Shown: one piece after another, positions 25,462 through 37,202 of the stretch
Numbering within the stretch: position 1 is the stretch's first letter
Layout of the letters: every line of letters begins with the position of its first letter
Translations under genes and position numbers: made by a program
Assembly: GCA_964036155.1 (NCBI GenBank)
Contig: OZ038423.1
Coordinates: forward strand, 1,550,001-1,614,000
Reading direction: 5' to 3'
DNA length: 64,000 nt
From: Diploscapter coronatus
Lineage: Eukaryota; Nematoda; Chromadorea; Rhabditida; Rhabditidae
Notes under the pieces: model-generated
What the model was told of the DNA's origin: nothing
Seen by the model: the letters and a program-made list of their open reading frames with translations, nothing else
The model's database searches: none

Positions 25462-27218
25462 CCACAGAAGAAAGCATAACTTACAAGTTAGGTAAAATGT
25501 AGGGGGTGGCCTCGTTTGAGGAGATTTCCAGGCCCATATTTCTGCGAGAGACTTGGATTCGTCGCTTACCGATAGGGCCGCTCTTTCTCTCTGCGTGCGC
25601 GACAATCGTTTTCTGCTTGACGGAACACGAAATGGGAAGCTGGGCAAATGGAGCTCGTAGTCTAAGATGAAGCTGGAGGGAGAAACCAGCAGCCGAAACA
25701 CCGCAAATGGAGAATCAAAGTGAGGGGGGAAAGACGAAGGGAGATGAAAGGGGGAAAATGGGCCAGAAGAATTGCTGATGCCATATTCGAGAATCGCGGA
25801 GTAGAGAGGCACAGGTAGACACTACCTATCCCTGAGGATATCTGAGGATATTTTGGGGATTTCCGAAATCTCGTAGAAAAATCTCGAGTAAATTAGAAAC
25901 ATCGGTCCCCTGCAGTTCCCATCCTTTTTCTTTTCCGTGCTATTTTTCAAAAAAAAAGAAAGAAGAATGAGAGCTACAATGGTCAGAAATATCGATACAA
26001 TTTGGACCGATATATCGCGTTCATGATTAAACGAAGCATAATGTGAAGGTTTTTGTTCCAAATCGATGTCGCAATATTATATGGTTACCGAAAATTGCTG
26101 TGTTTAGTTTTGTCTTCACTTCAAAAGAACACTCTGGAATCGAGTCAGTCATGCAAATATGGACTGAGAAAGAGTGCAGTTTCGATTTCAAACCCCTACA
26201 AAAAGCAAGTCAAACAAACGTGTCAAGTGATTTTCGTGCTTCCGGAGAAATACTCGAAACGAGCAAAATTCAGATTCGTTTTATTAAGCGTTTCAGACGA
26301 AATTAATTGAGTTGAAGTAGCCTGTCTAAAAACGAAATATAGCAAATCGATAAGCGTAGAATTTCGATTTTCGATAATTTCTTGTCGACGGGTAGAGTAG
26401 GTAGGAGGCTTCTTAGCTCAGCGAATGCAGTATTGAACGACTCAACCCGGATGCTGCAATGTCTGAGTCCGAATTAATAACTAACGAATCACGTAAATCT
26501 GCACTTAACTTCAAATATGCTCTAATAGTAGCATAAAGCTAAAATGTAGTATTGAAACACGTCTCAAGTCAAGTCCAGATTTACGCATTTCAATTTCAAA
26601 TTCACCGCTCCCTCGTCGCATGCAGATTCCTGTATTTGGGAGTGGCTCGGCGTCTTTTCCTCCTCTCTGCTTTCGTCAATCTCCTGTACTCCTTCTCGTC
26701 GAAATCATACGTCAAATATGCTAATTTGTCCGGGAAATTCATCTCGAATACGAAAATAATAGCGAGAATTTTAGGAAATGTGAAGCCCGGCTTCCGGAGA
26801 ATAAGAGAGCCAAATCCAGAGCTTCCTTTCGAGCTTTATTGCTCATCCCGCTAATTACATCATCAAATTCCTTTCATCCAGCGATACCCAGCCCATATGG
26901 GACAATAAAGAGTTGCCATTCCGACACATTTCAGAAAAACATCGAATATACAATGTTTAAAATACATATATAAAGAAAGGAGTTATAAGTGTCATTACCT
27001 ATCTTGACGTATTAAAGCATATTTTTTAATAATTATTTAGACAAAGAAAATGGACCCATTATTCATATCGTGACTAAGATCATCAATAGAACCTTATTCA
27101 TTTCCTCTTCTCGCTTCAACAGAACCCTAGACAATAGTGGAATATGTCTTCTATGATTTATTGATTAATTTATTATATTTGAGATTTTTAGGTAAAATAA
27201 CTTAAATTTAGATAAGAA

Positions 27219-27880
27219 ATGGAAAATCCAGTAATGGTCAACAAAAATAGTGATTCACTTGTGAGGATTCTACACAATCGAATGTTGCAGATTATTTTGT
27301 TGATATTGTGCGTTGGCAAAATTGTATTTGCCTCGTTTGTTTTCCTGACTCATTTACAATTGGCTAACGAACTTATCGTTACCGGGGATATAGTTTTTGA
27401 GGTAAACTCAGTGTTCGTGGGGATCCACGAAACTCTCGAAACCCTTCTTATAGGAACCCCCTATCTTTTATGTGATTGGTCTTCCAATTTAAACGAATCT
27501 TCTATTTTCAGGTAATAGTCTTCATATTCGGCTTCGTCTTTATTATTTTCAACAACCAACACACAATTCTGCTTCTAGTCTTCCTCTACGCTGGATCAAT
27601 TCTAAACGAAATTCTGGGAATTACATTTTCGACGAAGAGCAAACATATCAGGGACTACAACTTCATGATCAGCCTGTGTCTGTTTGAGCTCATTGGTAAG
27701 CAAATTATAGAATCGTTTTGTCTAAATGGAGTGAAAGTGGAGACGGATCCCGAAAATTGAAACTGATTGTTTATCAAGTTATTTTTCAACTAATTCCATC
27801 TGTTTTTAGTCTCAGCACTAATCTGCTTATTCGCCCTCCAGCATCACAGGAATCTATCCAAAGTGTGGCGAATTATGTAA
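27219..27880 (+). CDS. Small four-helix membrane protein, copy 1
   Basis: Three exons, 27219-27401, 27512-27695 and 27810-27880, joined in phases 0 and 1, give 145 residues. The hydrophobic profile shows four membrane segments: about residues 22-47 (LQIILLILCVGKIVFASFVF), 61-74 (VIVFIFGFVFIIF), 80-96 (TILLLVFLYAGSILNE) and 112-131 (ISLCLFELIVSALICLF). The short tail ends KVWRIM. No signal peptide, catalytic motif or cysteine pattern of tetraspanins is visible. Function unknown; not recognised as a named family. The first intron contains a foldback-repeat fragment. It is followed 660 bp downstream by a protein of the same size and exon-phase pattern, suggesting a tandem duplicate. Start chosen as the first ATG before the hydrophobic segment. 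Confidence 0.7.
27408..27470. repeat. Fragment of foldback family I
   Basis: GTTCGTGGGGATCCACGAAA and CTTATAGGAACCCCC match parts of the right arm of the element at 10463-10581. It lies in the first intron of the four-helix gene, a few bases after the donor site. Confidence 0.55.
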
Positions 27881-28540
27881 ATCTCACAATAGCTTTCTTT
27901 TTTCCTTGCTGTTTTATTTATGGATTTCGTGTATGAATGAAAGCTATATACGTAGTAGAAATGAATTGAAATGTGCCTGTATAACATGCACAATTCGTAA
28001 GCGTGAAATGCCTTGAAATGAAAGAACCATGACTCAACACTATCTTGAACAGAAGTTTGAAGCAAAGAAAGCCTCCCAAATTCGAAAACAGGATCATTCT
28101 AGCCAATGCGCTGCCGACCAATACAACCTACTCTCGTATTTCGAGTAAGTATACCTTTATTAAATAAAAAATCGGGATTTTTGAAAAATGTCTGCATTCT
28201 TTGTAGAATACGAAATATTATGGAAAATAATATTTGTCGCTCTTTTTCACTATCATGCCATAATCTATTTAGCATATGTGCCGATGGGCTTCCTGTAAAA
28301 GCGGTACACTAGCAAAATAGGGATAAGTGTAGGACTCGGTGGGTCAGGCTAACTTTTTCGAGAAATACTCTGTTTTGAGCCCAGCGCACAACCTACCTTT
28401 CCCTGTCCCTATCCCTTGTATACAGCCATATAAATTTGACAAGTGTACGGGCTCTTACAAGAAGCCGTGCCGATGTAACTATTGAATTGTTTTTGCGCCA
28501 GGTTAAAGCAAACTCAATTTAGGAGGCAAAATGTTGTGGG

Positions 28541-29151
28541 ATGAAACCAAAAGCAATTCTACTGACATTATCGTTCATTTCATCGATTTGCACGCTTGGA
28601 CTCTACATTTATTTCCTATTTTGGGGACCGAGGAGAGGACTCGTGATTTTGTGGCTATCTTTCCAGGTGAATAGAATCGGAATATCGTAAAATTTCGCTT
28701 GAATTATAAGATTTCGATTTCTTTGATCGCATTCATTGGAGCTTGGCTGCACTGTAGATGGATGCTATGGCTGATAATGGTTGCATATGTAAGTGTCCAG
28801 TTCGAAAAATGTAATAATTCGAATAATTTATTTAGGCAGGTACAATGTGCGTTTACATCGTATTTACTGTTTTAGCGCTGACCTCATACTTCGGTAATTT
28901 TGCCAAGGAGAAATTAAAGATTTATTTTAAATTACAGACGAATTTTCCTCGAGCCAATATTATCAATATCTCTACACTTCGAGTGGAATTCAATTCCAAC
29001 AGCACTGCTACTGGTTCGCTGGGGTTTTTGGTCTTGAAGCTTTCGGTAAAAATACTCTAATTCCTAAAAATTACAAATTACAAATTTTTAATTCTCAGAA
29101 TCCTTCCTAATCTGTGCCATGGCGTTTATATGTCTGAGATCAAAAGTTTAA
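28541..29151 (+). CDS. Small four-helix membrane protein, copy 2
   Basis: Five exons, 28541-28666, 28711-28788, 28836-28893, 28938-29045 and 29099-29151, join without a phase break to 140 residues. Membrane segments: about 5-28 (ILLTLSFISSICTLGLYIYF), 34-52 (LVILWLSFQISISLIAFIGA), 57-82 (WMLWLIMVAY then TMCVYIVFTVLALTSYF) and 117-134 (FGLEAFESFLICAMAFI). An extracellular or lumenal loop EFSSSQYYQYLYTSS lies between segments 3 and 4. Same size and topology as the neighbour at 27219, and both end with a short phase-1 exon carrying the last helix; sequence identity is low. Function unknown. The ATG is preceded by TTTAG about 20 bases upstream, which could be a spliced-leader acceptor. Confidence 0.7.
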
Positions 29152-29611
29152 ATGTTGATATCTCCACATGTATTCTATTTTGCCTAAATGTATATATGAA
29201 AATAAAGGCATTTCTTATAGTTTCAAATATCCATTTTGAGTTTCATAGTTTCATTCACGGTGGATTGCGTTTTTCGCTTCAAATGAGCCCATCCTTTCGG
29301 GGGCTTTCTAGACCCCGCCCACTTATCTAACTTTTCATTGCACCGCTTCTTTTGGGTGAAAATACTGAAAAATTACTCGAGAACTCGAAATTCATCTCTT
29401 CCTTTTGACTCTAAATGCAATTATGAAGCAGCCCCGTTGGGCGCGGCGAGAAGTAGATATAAATCATTTCGCTCGTTTAGTTTCTGATTCCGAATTTAGA
29501 TTTAGATATATAGTCTTGGAGCTGCTATATTTTCAACTCAGATCTATAAGCTCTATACTAAGATAGGTTTTTCGTGAGTATGATTTTTTAAGGTAAAATG
29601 CAGCCATTTGT

Positions 29612-29692
29612 GTTCTACACCCACTTTTTGAGAAGAGAGTAGAGGGAGGGAGGTAGGGGAAAAGAAAAAAATGAGTATGGAATATAAGAGGC
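29612..29692. repeat. MITE-like family F copy
   Basis: GTGTTCTACACCCACTTTTT on the left, AATGAGTATGGAATATAAG on the right, A/G-rich centre; reverse orientation to the 6517 copy. Confidence 0.65.
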
Positions 29693-31654
29693 CGTAAAAT
29701 GTTATCTAAATGCTTGTTATCAACTTCTTTATGTATATTTTTAATAGAAAACAACCCCATACAGCCACCATCCTTATATATGCAGTTAGTTCTGATTTTA
29801 GTCTTAGATTAGATTCAGTTTTGGAGTTGGGAATATTTTGAATTGTTCGGATTCCTCTTCCATTTTAGCCCATTCTTCAATTTCTCTATTCTCCCATTGT
29901 TTTCCCCTATCAGCTAATCGTCATCTCTGCATATCCTGCTATAGCCCTATCTCTCTATCACTGCCCTACCTGGTCTAAAGCTTAATCCTCCTCCCGTCTC
30001 TTTTGAATGCCCCTTCCTTTTCGGCTTTCCCTGCCTATGCCATTTCATTGCTGCTCCCTAATTAGTGCTCTTCATAACTCGCCGATCTGATAGGGCTTTT
30101 GGCCAAGTGGGAATCTCAATCTGAAGAAAATTCGGTAATTCAGAGATTTTCGAACGAGCATTTTGCATGCCCAGATAAGGGAATAGGCAATTTACCTAAA
30201 CTTTGTCGCCTAAGAACAAAATGCGATGTTTTAGAATGACGTAATGCGGTGTCCAGGCACGATTTGCAAGCTGAAAAAACGCGAATCGCAGCGAGAGTTC
30301 AACAAATGGTCAAAAGCTGCCATCACTTTCAAAGGTTAGATATGTTTTAAAACCGAAGATCTCCCAAATTATTAAATAAAAGACTGGTATTATATTTCAA
30401 GATTCATAGTATAGCCCTCCATATTTTCTCCACTATCAGCAATCATTTGCACTGGTCGGGTATTAGGATTCCTCATATTTCTCATATACCCTATAGTAGA
30501 AGTTCTCCCAAACCAAATAAAAGATCATGGCCTTATATTTCAAGCCATTTGGTATATAATCTTGTATATCCCCTTTATGACTAAGGTTTCAAATCGAGTT
30601 CCCTTTCCCACACTTCTCTAAGCACGTGCCCTGGGTTGTTTTCATGCTCCTCTCGCGAATTTTTGTATCCTTCGGCTCGAATTGTCGTAGGCCGATTCGC
30701 CCGACTCAAAAGAATTCAAAGCGCTGTGCAAAACAAATGGTTCGAGAGGCTATATTAATCCTCACTCTGTACGCATGGCCTTATAAGCTTTATACCCTTT
30801 GAAAATATCGAGGAAAATAAGAAATAGTGAGGGAAGGTGGGAGCCAAAGATAATTCGCTCTTTCTCTGCTCACAGTTAAGGTAAATGCAGGACGTTTCCA
30901 AGGATAACGCATGTAAGCCGTGTGTACGGGAAGTCATTGTATTATTCATCTCATTTCTTCCTTTTCTTCATACTAATTCAGAAATAAGGATGGATTTGAC
31001 AAAATTGCAAAGCTGTATTTAAATACAGGAGGCCTATTTATCAGCCTGGACTCGATTTTGTGTATCCGAGGTGCGTTGCTACGGAACCCCTCTTTCACAG
31101 TCAAAAGCAGTGCCTCGCGCTTAACAAATAGCCAATCAACCAAATCAACCAATCCCTTCGGAGGCAAATTAGCCTATTCTTGGAAGTATACATAGATAAT
31201 TTTCAATTTTCAATCTGAAAGATAAAGCTATTTTTACACGATAAATTGGTACAGCTTATCAATTAAAAAAGTCGAATAAATTAGGCTTTTTCTTAGGAAA
31301 GTTCTTTCAAATGATAAACTGATACACTTTATTATTACTAGTTAAAGTTTCAAAAAATTCGTTTTTTTTTCTCAAAAATTGTATCTTCTGCTCCCCGCGA
31401 GGAAAACTTTCATCGTTTTTGTCGCCGGGATTCCAATTTTCCCATCGAATTCGAAATTTGGAATTTTGAATTCGGGCGGGCACAAGGAATCTCGGATCTC
31501 TCGGTGAAATTCCAAATGCGCTAAGGGGCAGGGGGCACTATTATTAATGGACCTGAATAATGCATGCTTTGTAAGGGGCATGCCCAAGGGCCAGAGAGAA
31601 TTTAGATATTAGGATATCCGAAGATTCGGGACTAATTTGGAAATAGCGTCAATT

Positions 31655-31762
31655 GGGAAAGCTCAGTTTCGTAATTTCGTAGCCCATAGTTAAAGACAGA
31701 TCGTATAGGAAGGTATCTTTTCCTACACTATTTCGTAGGTAATGAATTCTCCAGGTTGCTGA
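31655..31762. repeat. MITE-like family A copy
   Basis: Contains TTTCGTAGCCCATAGTTAAA and CACTATTTCGTAGGTAATGA, ending ATTCTCCAGGTTGC, in the same order as at 3868-3994. Confidence 0.7.
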
Positions 31763-32446
31763 AACAACAAATAACACAAAGCGATGAAATAGCATTGAAA
31801 ATGAAAATTACTGAATATTTTTCACTTTTCCCTATACTGCTTCGCGTAATTTACTATCATGCTGTCAAATAATTTGCAAATCGTCAATTTTAGAGGAAAT
31901 TTGGGATGATTGCTTAAATCTGTGCAGATGAGCTACCCGAAACTGTCAGTTGCAGGCTATATCTAATCGAATGGGGAAACATTTTGACACTTTTTGACAA
32001 CCCATTTTCAGCTTAATGCAATCTTCTATGTACTTTAACCTAAAATCCGAAATATACGAATATTTATCAGATTCTCTTATTTTGAGTTGTGGCGCATTTA
32101 GTCACTCATTTAGTGGAATCGTAGTGGTAACCAGGGGCCAAATAGGAGAAATCTCTCAATCATTTCCGTATCGGGCACTAATCCTTCCTGCTCCCTTCAA
32201 TTTGGAAAGGGTTGCGTTTAATTCAACGACGAAATTTTGTCATTCCAGGTAATCCCGAGAAAACCGGGCATATACGAAATCCTCTAGTGAAATTACAACG
32301 ACCAGCCAAATATCATCCATTTACCAAGCTGAAAATGAAATTATCACACTTTTTGCATACTCTATCACATGCTATATTTCATTTGTATTCCTATCATGTT
32401 ATCCTGTAGTTTCCAAATTTCCCACCCACATTGTGAAAATGACAAT

Positions 32447-32760
32447 TTAGATAATTCGTTGTTGCCTCGTTACTTCGTTACCCATAGTTAAGGGTAGAGG
32501 GAGAGATCTTTTCTCCATACTATTATTGAGTATAAGAAAGTAGATATTGCATATGTCTTGCAATTCTCCTCTGCTAAGCCTAACCCCCGAGAAATAGCAT
32601 ATGTTCCGAAGAGGCAAAAGAATTACAAAGGAGAGGTAGAAGGAAAGAGCGAGGGGAAGGAGGGGACGTGGGCCGTGCAAAAGCAAGTTGCAACGAGTAT
32701 GTAGTATCCACCTCTTCAATGCTATCATACTTCATAGGCAACAGATTATTCAGGTTGGCT
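32447..32760. repeat. Family A copy split by an insertion of about 190 bp
   Basis: Left part matches family A up to CTCCATACTATT (about 32524). Right part resumes with ATACTTCATAGGCAACAGAT and ends ATTATTCAGGTTGGC, as in the intact copy. The intervening DNA, beginning GAGTATAAGAAAGTAGATAT, is absent from other copies and so is an inserted sequence. Confidence 0.6.
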
Positions 32761-33037
32761 ATAAAAATAGACTAATTTTCGAAATTGAGCTGAATTTTGC
32801 CAGAAATCACAGTCGGCCGAATTTGCTCGTCTCAAAGAAAAGCCGTCCAAATCCCCCAGAGACCGGGTCCCCGAATAGACGAATAGGCCCCGGGCACAGG
32901 ACTGAGGACTGAAGGAGCCACGCGTTAATTAGTTTCGTGTGATTGCGCGAATTGAGAATTGAGACGCGGGCCTTTAGGCACAAATTGAAAACCAAAACAG
33001 CAACAATATCCTTCAGGCGGCAATTTGGAAAGTAGCC

Positions 33038-33140
33038 GGCAATTACTAAATGGCGGAGTGTGTGCCTTTTCCACCGTATTTCTTTCAAATTTCATCCACT
33101 CGTCTATCTTTAACTATAGCACTCCGCCATCTAGCAATTG
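33038..33140. repeat. Short foldback element
   Basis: GGCAATTACTAAATGGCGGA at the left is mirrored by CTCCGCCATCTAGCAATTGC at the right. A similar half, CAGGCAATTACCAAATGGTG, is seen near 21296 in the gar-2 region. Confidence 0.65.
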
Positions 33141-35861
33141 CCAAAGTAGTCGTGTCGCTACATATGGAATATCATGGCGTATTATTGTTAGGGCACATAC
33201 TTGTTTCCTACGCCAATGCTTCGTATGGTAACGACGCAACTATGCAAATTTCGGGTGCGTCTAGACCATCCCGCTTTTCATAATGGTCCTTTGGAAAAGT
33301 GGAATAAAGCTACACACATCCTAAAATTTCCAAGCTGTTCGTCAACTTGCCTGATTTTTATGCTAAACTCCTCTGCATCGCCCACAAATCTCGTGTGTTT
33401 GAAGTGCACTTTTTCAGTCTTTTCAAATCCTTTAAATCGTACATACACAGACGCGGGGAGAGATTGGGACGTTTTCGGTTGATTACCTCGGGCTTCACCT
33501 CTTTTACTCGTTACCTTTCGTCCCTAATGATTAGGTGTCTCGCATATCTGTGTGCCCTTCTCACTGCCTCTATTTAGGGAGCAGTCAACCAACTGCCTGA
33601 CAGCTCTCTGCTCTCTATCAGTAATCTGGCATAATGAGCGTCCCTTTCCTCCTTTGGCCTAAAGGATTTCATATATCCACATATCCCAGACTCATTTCCA
33701 ATGCACATCCCCTTGTCTTCAGGATTTCCTCCAGTACCTCTCATTTTGTTCGGAATTTATCATATACTTTTCAGTTTGTTAATACTTTTCTCCCAAAGGA
33801 TGGAAAAGAAAGGTACCGTTCGGGAGAAAAGTAATCATTTCTAACCGTTGAGGGGAAAGTAAGTAGTACTCATTTCAAATCTTTCCTATATCCACTCAGA
33901 TCGGAAAAGCGCCCATTCTTTACAATTTCTCAATTTGTTAGTTACATGGAAACCTGAATTGCTCTAATAAGCAAGCAATGCTCTGGTCCTGATTACCTTT
34001 TCCCTACCTTTCCAACTAATATTTCCACTAATTTGCCTGCCCCGACACGATTTTATTATCCGGTCGAATCTAATAAATATTCGCCCAAAGCCTTAGACAC
34101 TTGTCATTTGTGACTTTGAGTATCAAAATCTCCATTTATGAAACCTATGTAGCAATTTTGCGAATTTGGTACAGACATAGGAAGAGCTTTAGCCCGATTC
34201 TCTTACATACCTTCCTTGTACTGAATTTCTGTCTAAAATCTTGCTGCGCACCCCCTCCCATATGGCTTTTCGTTCTGGCTGTGAAAGTCTGTCTGCGTCT
34301 GAATTCACATGATGAAATTTTGTGCGAGTCTTCCTTGTTTGTCTTGATTTTACTTTATTTTCAAAACTTTCAACTTTGGATCTCAAAAAGTCGGCCGGAA
34401 GCCGCGTCAAATTGAAGAGAAGAGGAAAGAGGAAATTCGCGCGAAAACAGCTATGCATCTCGTAATAGTCATCCTCCGGTTCGCTTTTCCATTACTTTCA
34501 TCACTTTATACATCATCATAATTTTCATATCATACCCTCAGTTTACCTTCTCAAATGTGGCATGACTAATTTCTGACTTAATTTCTAATTAAATTATCCA
34601 ATTATGTTTTGTTCCGGTCGTATTTCTTGCCTTTTTATGTCTGGCCCTTTCCCCCTTTTCGGCGACCACCGTAATCCTTCAGTTTATGTAGTCGAGTAGC
34701 TCTTTGGGGGAGTACAAGTGGGCGGGGCCTAGTCCTTCCCAAAGCCTTTCTTCCTTCACTGGACCAAATATGCACTCCCTCGAATAAAGAGAAGTCTCGT
34801 AGGATCTGCGAGCAACTTATGATGGATCAGGGCTAAGAATATAATCTATGAAAAGAGTCTTTTACTCCCCCGATACTCAAAATCATCTTCGTCATTCAAA
34901 CATCCAAAACTTGGGATTATCGCAAAAATCTCGGAAAAATTATCGTCATTTGACAAAGAGATTGCCGTTTTCTAATCCTAAAATCTAAAAAAGAATACAT
35001 CCACAAATGATATTGTCATCATTCTTCTTTTTGTACCCTATATTTCTCATCAAATTTCCGTTCCCCTCCAATTTTCTCGCTTCTTATTCCTCTTTTCACT
35101 TCCGCATTCTCTTACGCTCCTTTTCCCAGTGACATATAGCTAAAAACGAGATGCAATGACAAGCAACTTTGGTATAGTAGTAGTGAGCTGAGTATAAGCA
35201 AATCAACCGGCAAAGATTCCGATCTTCTCCACTAGGAAAATTTTTGGGATAATTTGCTTCAAATGCAAGAGAGCGTCTGAAGCTAGGAGAGTGAAAAGTA
35301 ACGAGAAAAATTTGGGAGAGCGGAAACTCGGTGGGAAATACAGGGTATACTGTAGTCCTATTTTGGTAGTTTGATCTTTCGCGCGGCTACTTCTGACTCG
35401 GGGCTATGTTGACTATGTTTTCATCTACCGAGAACTTAGGGACGTATCCTTCCTTCCTTCCCTCCTTCGTTTTCGAACATTTCGTTACTTTCCTTAGTAG
35501 TGCCCTTGGCACTTCGTTTCTCTGTGCTCTCTTCATTTTCAGCTACCCCTAATCGGGCTTTATCCTGGCATCCCCTATTTATTATTCAACAAGTGCGCGC
35601 AGGGTATCTCTCTCTTAAATGAGAATGAAGAGTATCTCTTCGAATAAGAAGAGCCGAATCTTAGAATGAGAATATGTGAAATAATAAGATGAGATATCTG
35701 AATGATGAAAGAAAATGGGGAGTAGACGGGAAACAAGTCAGGCAGAAAGCTGTACTTCGCCAGTTATTCTAGCCAAAATCGACCTAATAAGACTCATAAA
35801 ATTGACATATTTTGAGAGTTCGATAAGAAATTTGATGTCCTAAAAGGCAGGAAAAATGCTT

Positions 35862-35998
35862 CTTCGAAAATCTCTCAATCTCTCAACTTAGTGAAATAGT
35901 ATGCAGAATTAGGGGAGGATAGGGAATATGTAAGGGAAATGCTCTCTCATTTCTGCATACTATCTCATAAAGTGGTGAGGTTGCGAGATTTTCGAATT
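35862..35998. repeat. Foldback element with ATAGTATGCAGAA core
   Basis: TTCGAAAATCTCTCAATCTC at the left mirrors GGTTGCGAGATTTTCGAAT at the right; inner GTGAAATAGTATGCAGAA mirrors TTCTGCATACTATCTCAT. Confidence 0.7.
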
Positions 35999-36282
35999 AC
36001 AAAAAATGGAAAAAGACTTGGTCTGTGTGGGTTGAGAGTAATATTTGAGAATTAATCATCCCTAGGCTCATTTTGGATAAATATATCTTCACAATTTGAC
36101 ACTGCCAAAACGATTCCCCGAAATTTGATGTGTGCCCTGACATTAAATTGCCTCTAACAATTTGGGACAATCACCCCAATAGCCTCTCTTGCCACCTCAG
36201 GCCTTTCGGCAATTATCTCTCTGCGCAGTTTGAGAGAGTCTAATTAAAATGTCCTAGCCGGGACCACACCAAAAGCCCGAAA

Positions 36283-36346
36283 AATTTCGAACCGCATAAA
36301 AAGAGATAGCATATCTTATCGAGAAATGTAAAGAAGATATGCTCTT

Positions 36347-36383
<37 letters not shown>

Positions 36384-36418
36384 TACACGCTATCTCGTTT
36401 CACGCGGTTCGAAATTCT
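36283..36418. repeat. Foldback element with (CT)n(TA)n microsatellite
   Basis: Arms TTTCGAACCGCATAAAAAGA and TTCACGCGGTTCGAAA are inverted repeats, with AAGAGATAGCATATCTTATC inside. The loop region holds about ten CT units followed by about ten TA units (36342-36383). Confidence 0.75.
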
Positions 36419-36927
36419 CCAAGTCTTAAGGGACCCCGAATGACTGCTTTTTAATTCCTGTGATAGGGGCGAGTCATAATTCGACGGTGAAATAGAAAGG
36501 AAATAGAGAAGATTTCGAGCTAGAGGACCGCCAATTAAAATTAATGAAGAAAGGGAGGGAAATTGAGGAATTTGGGAAAGAGGCCTGAAAATGGCGAATA
36601 ACAGAATTCCAGAATTGCAGAATTGAGCTGAGGGAAGTCAAAACAATCAACAGACCACAAGTTTTAGGGAATATTTTATGGGGAAAGAAAAACATATTCT
36701 AAATACTCCAATTTTTAAACGACTCGTACATTTCATATGTGTAAAATGATCACATTTAAGGCTACAGTAACTCTGTTCTTATTGATTGATTTACGAATTT
36801 TATGGAAATAAATATTCACAAATGTTAGCTTCTAGCGTTCTGTACATCTTACGAATAAAATGACCTAATTTAAAGCGACAGCAATCCGAACTTTATCGAT
36901 TGAATTTGAAAAACTGAAATATTTCAG

Positions 36928-37038
36928 GTCTCGAAGCGATATCCGAGTATTTATTCGAAGAACTTCAAGCGGAATCCTCATTCAACCGGAACCACGAAAT
37001 TCATCAAATTGAAGCGGAAAAATCAGAGACATTAGAAG
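36928..37038 (+). other. Candidate upstream exon, not joined in phase to mbr-1
   Basis: After ATTTCAG the frame reads LEAISEYLFEELQAESSFN and on to IEAEKSETLE, then a GT donor. It looks protein-like (acidic, helical) but its phase-1 donor does not join the phase-0 exon at 37203. It may belong to mbr-1 with a missed exon between, to another gene, or be chance. Confidence 0.35.
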
Positions 37039-37202
37039 GTGGACTTTTTACGCCCCTAAACATAAGCGCGTGCGGTTTTATTTTCATTCAAAAGAAGGGG
37101 AGGAAAAAGAAAAGTCAAATGAATTAGTCATTCTTTATGCTCAATGTAAAAAGTGAAGAGAGAGAGGATGTTACTTTACTCATCCTGGCATAATACAAAA
37201 AG

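Larger units (their letters stand above)
22013..27218. other. Divergent intergenic region: gar-2 upstream and 4-TM gene upstream
   Basis: About 5.2 kb with no convincing exon on either strand. It should hold the gar-2 promoter (minus) and that of the 27.2 kb gene (plus). Repeats at 22070-22275 and 25304-25461. Several 60-130 codon frames here have skewed composition and no recognisable motif, so they are not called. Confidence 0.55.
29152..37202. other. Long region upstream of mbr-1 with scattered palindromic repeats
   Basis: Eight kilobases with no exon I can defend except the candidate at 36928-37038. It probably holds mbr-1 regulatory sequence and possibly its first exons. Repeats at 29612, 31655, 32447, 33038, 35862 and 36283. 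Open frames here are short and made of C/T- or A/G-rich low-complexity sequence. Confidence 0.5.

Noticed and set aside
25822..26061. Minus-strand frame with one hydrophobic segment
   Set aside because: Only 79 codons, isolated, no matching neighbour exon, no start context or family resemblance.
26403..26485. tRNA-like stretch with TTAGCTCAG resembling an A box
   Set aside because: No good B box (GGTTCGANTCC) at the right distance and no acceptor stem I could fold.
27219..29151. Idea that the two four-helix proteins are tetraspanins or chemoreceptors
   Set aside because: No CCG loop motif of tetraspanins, and only four helices against seven in nematode chemoreceptors.
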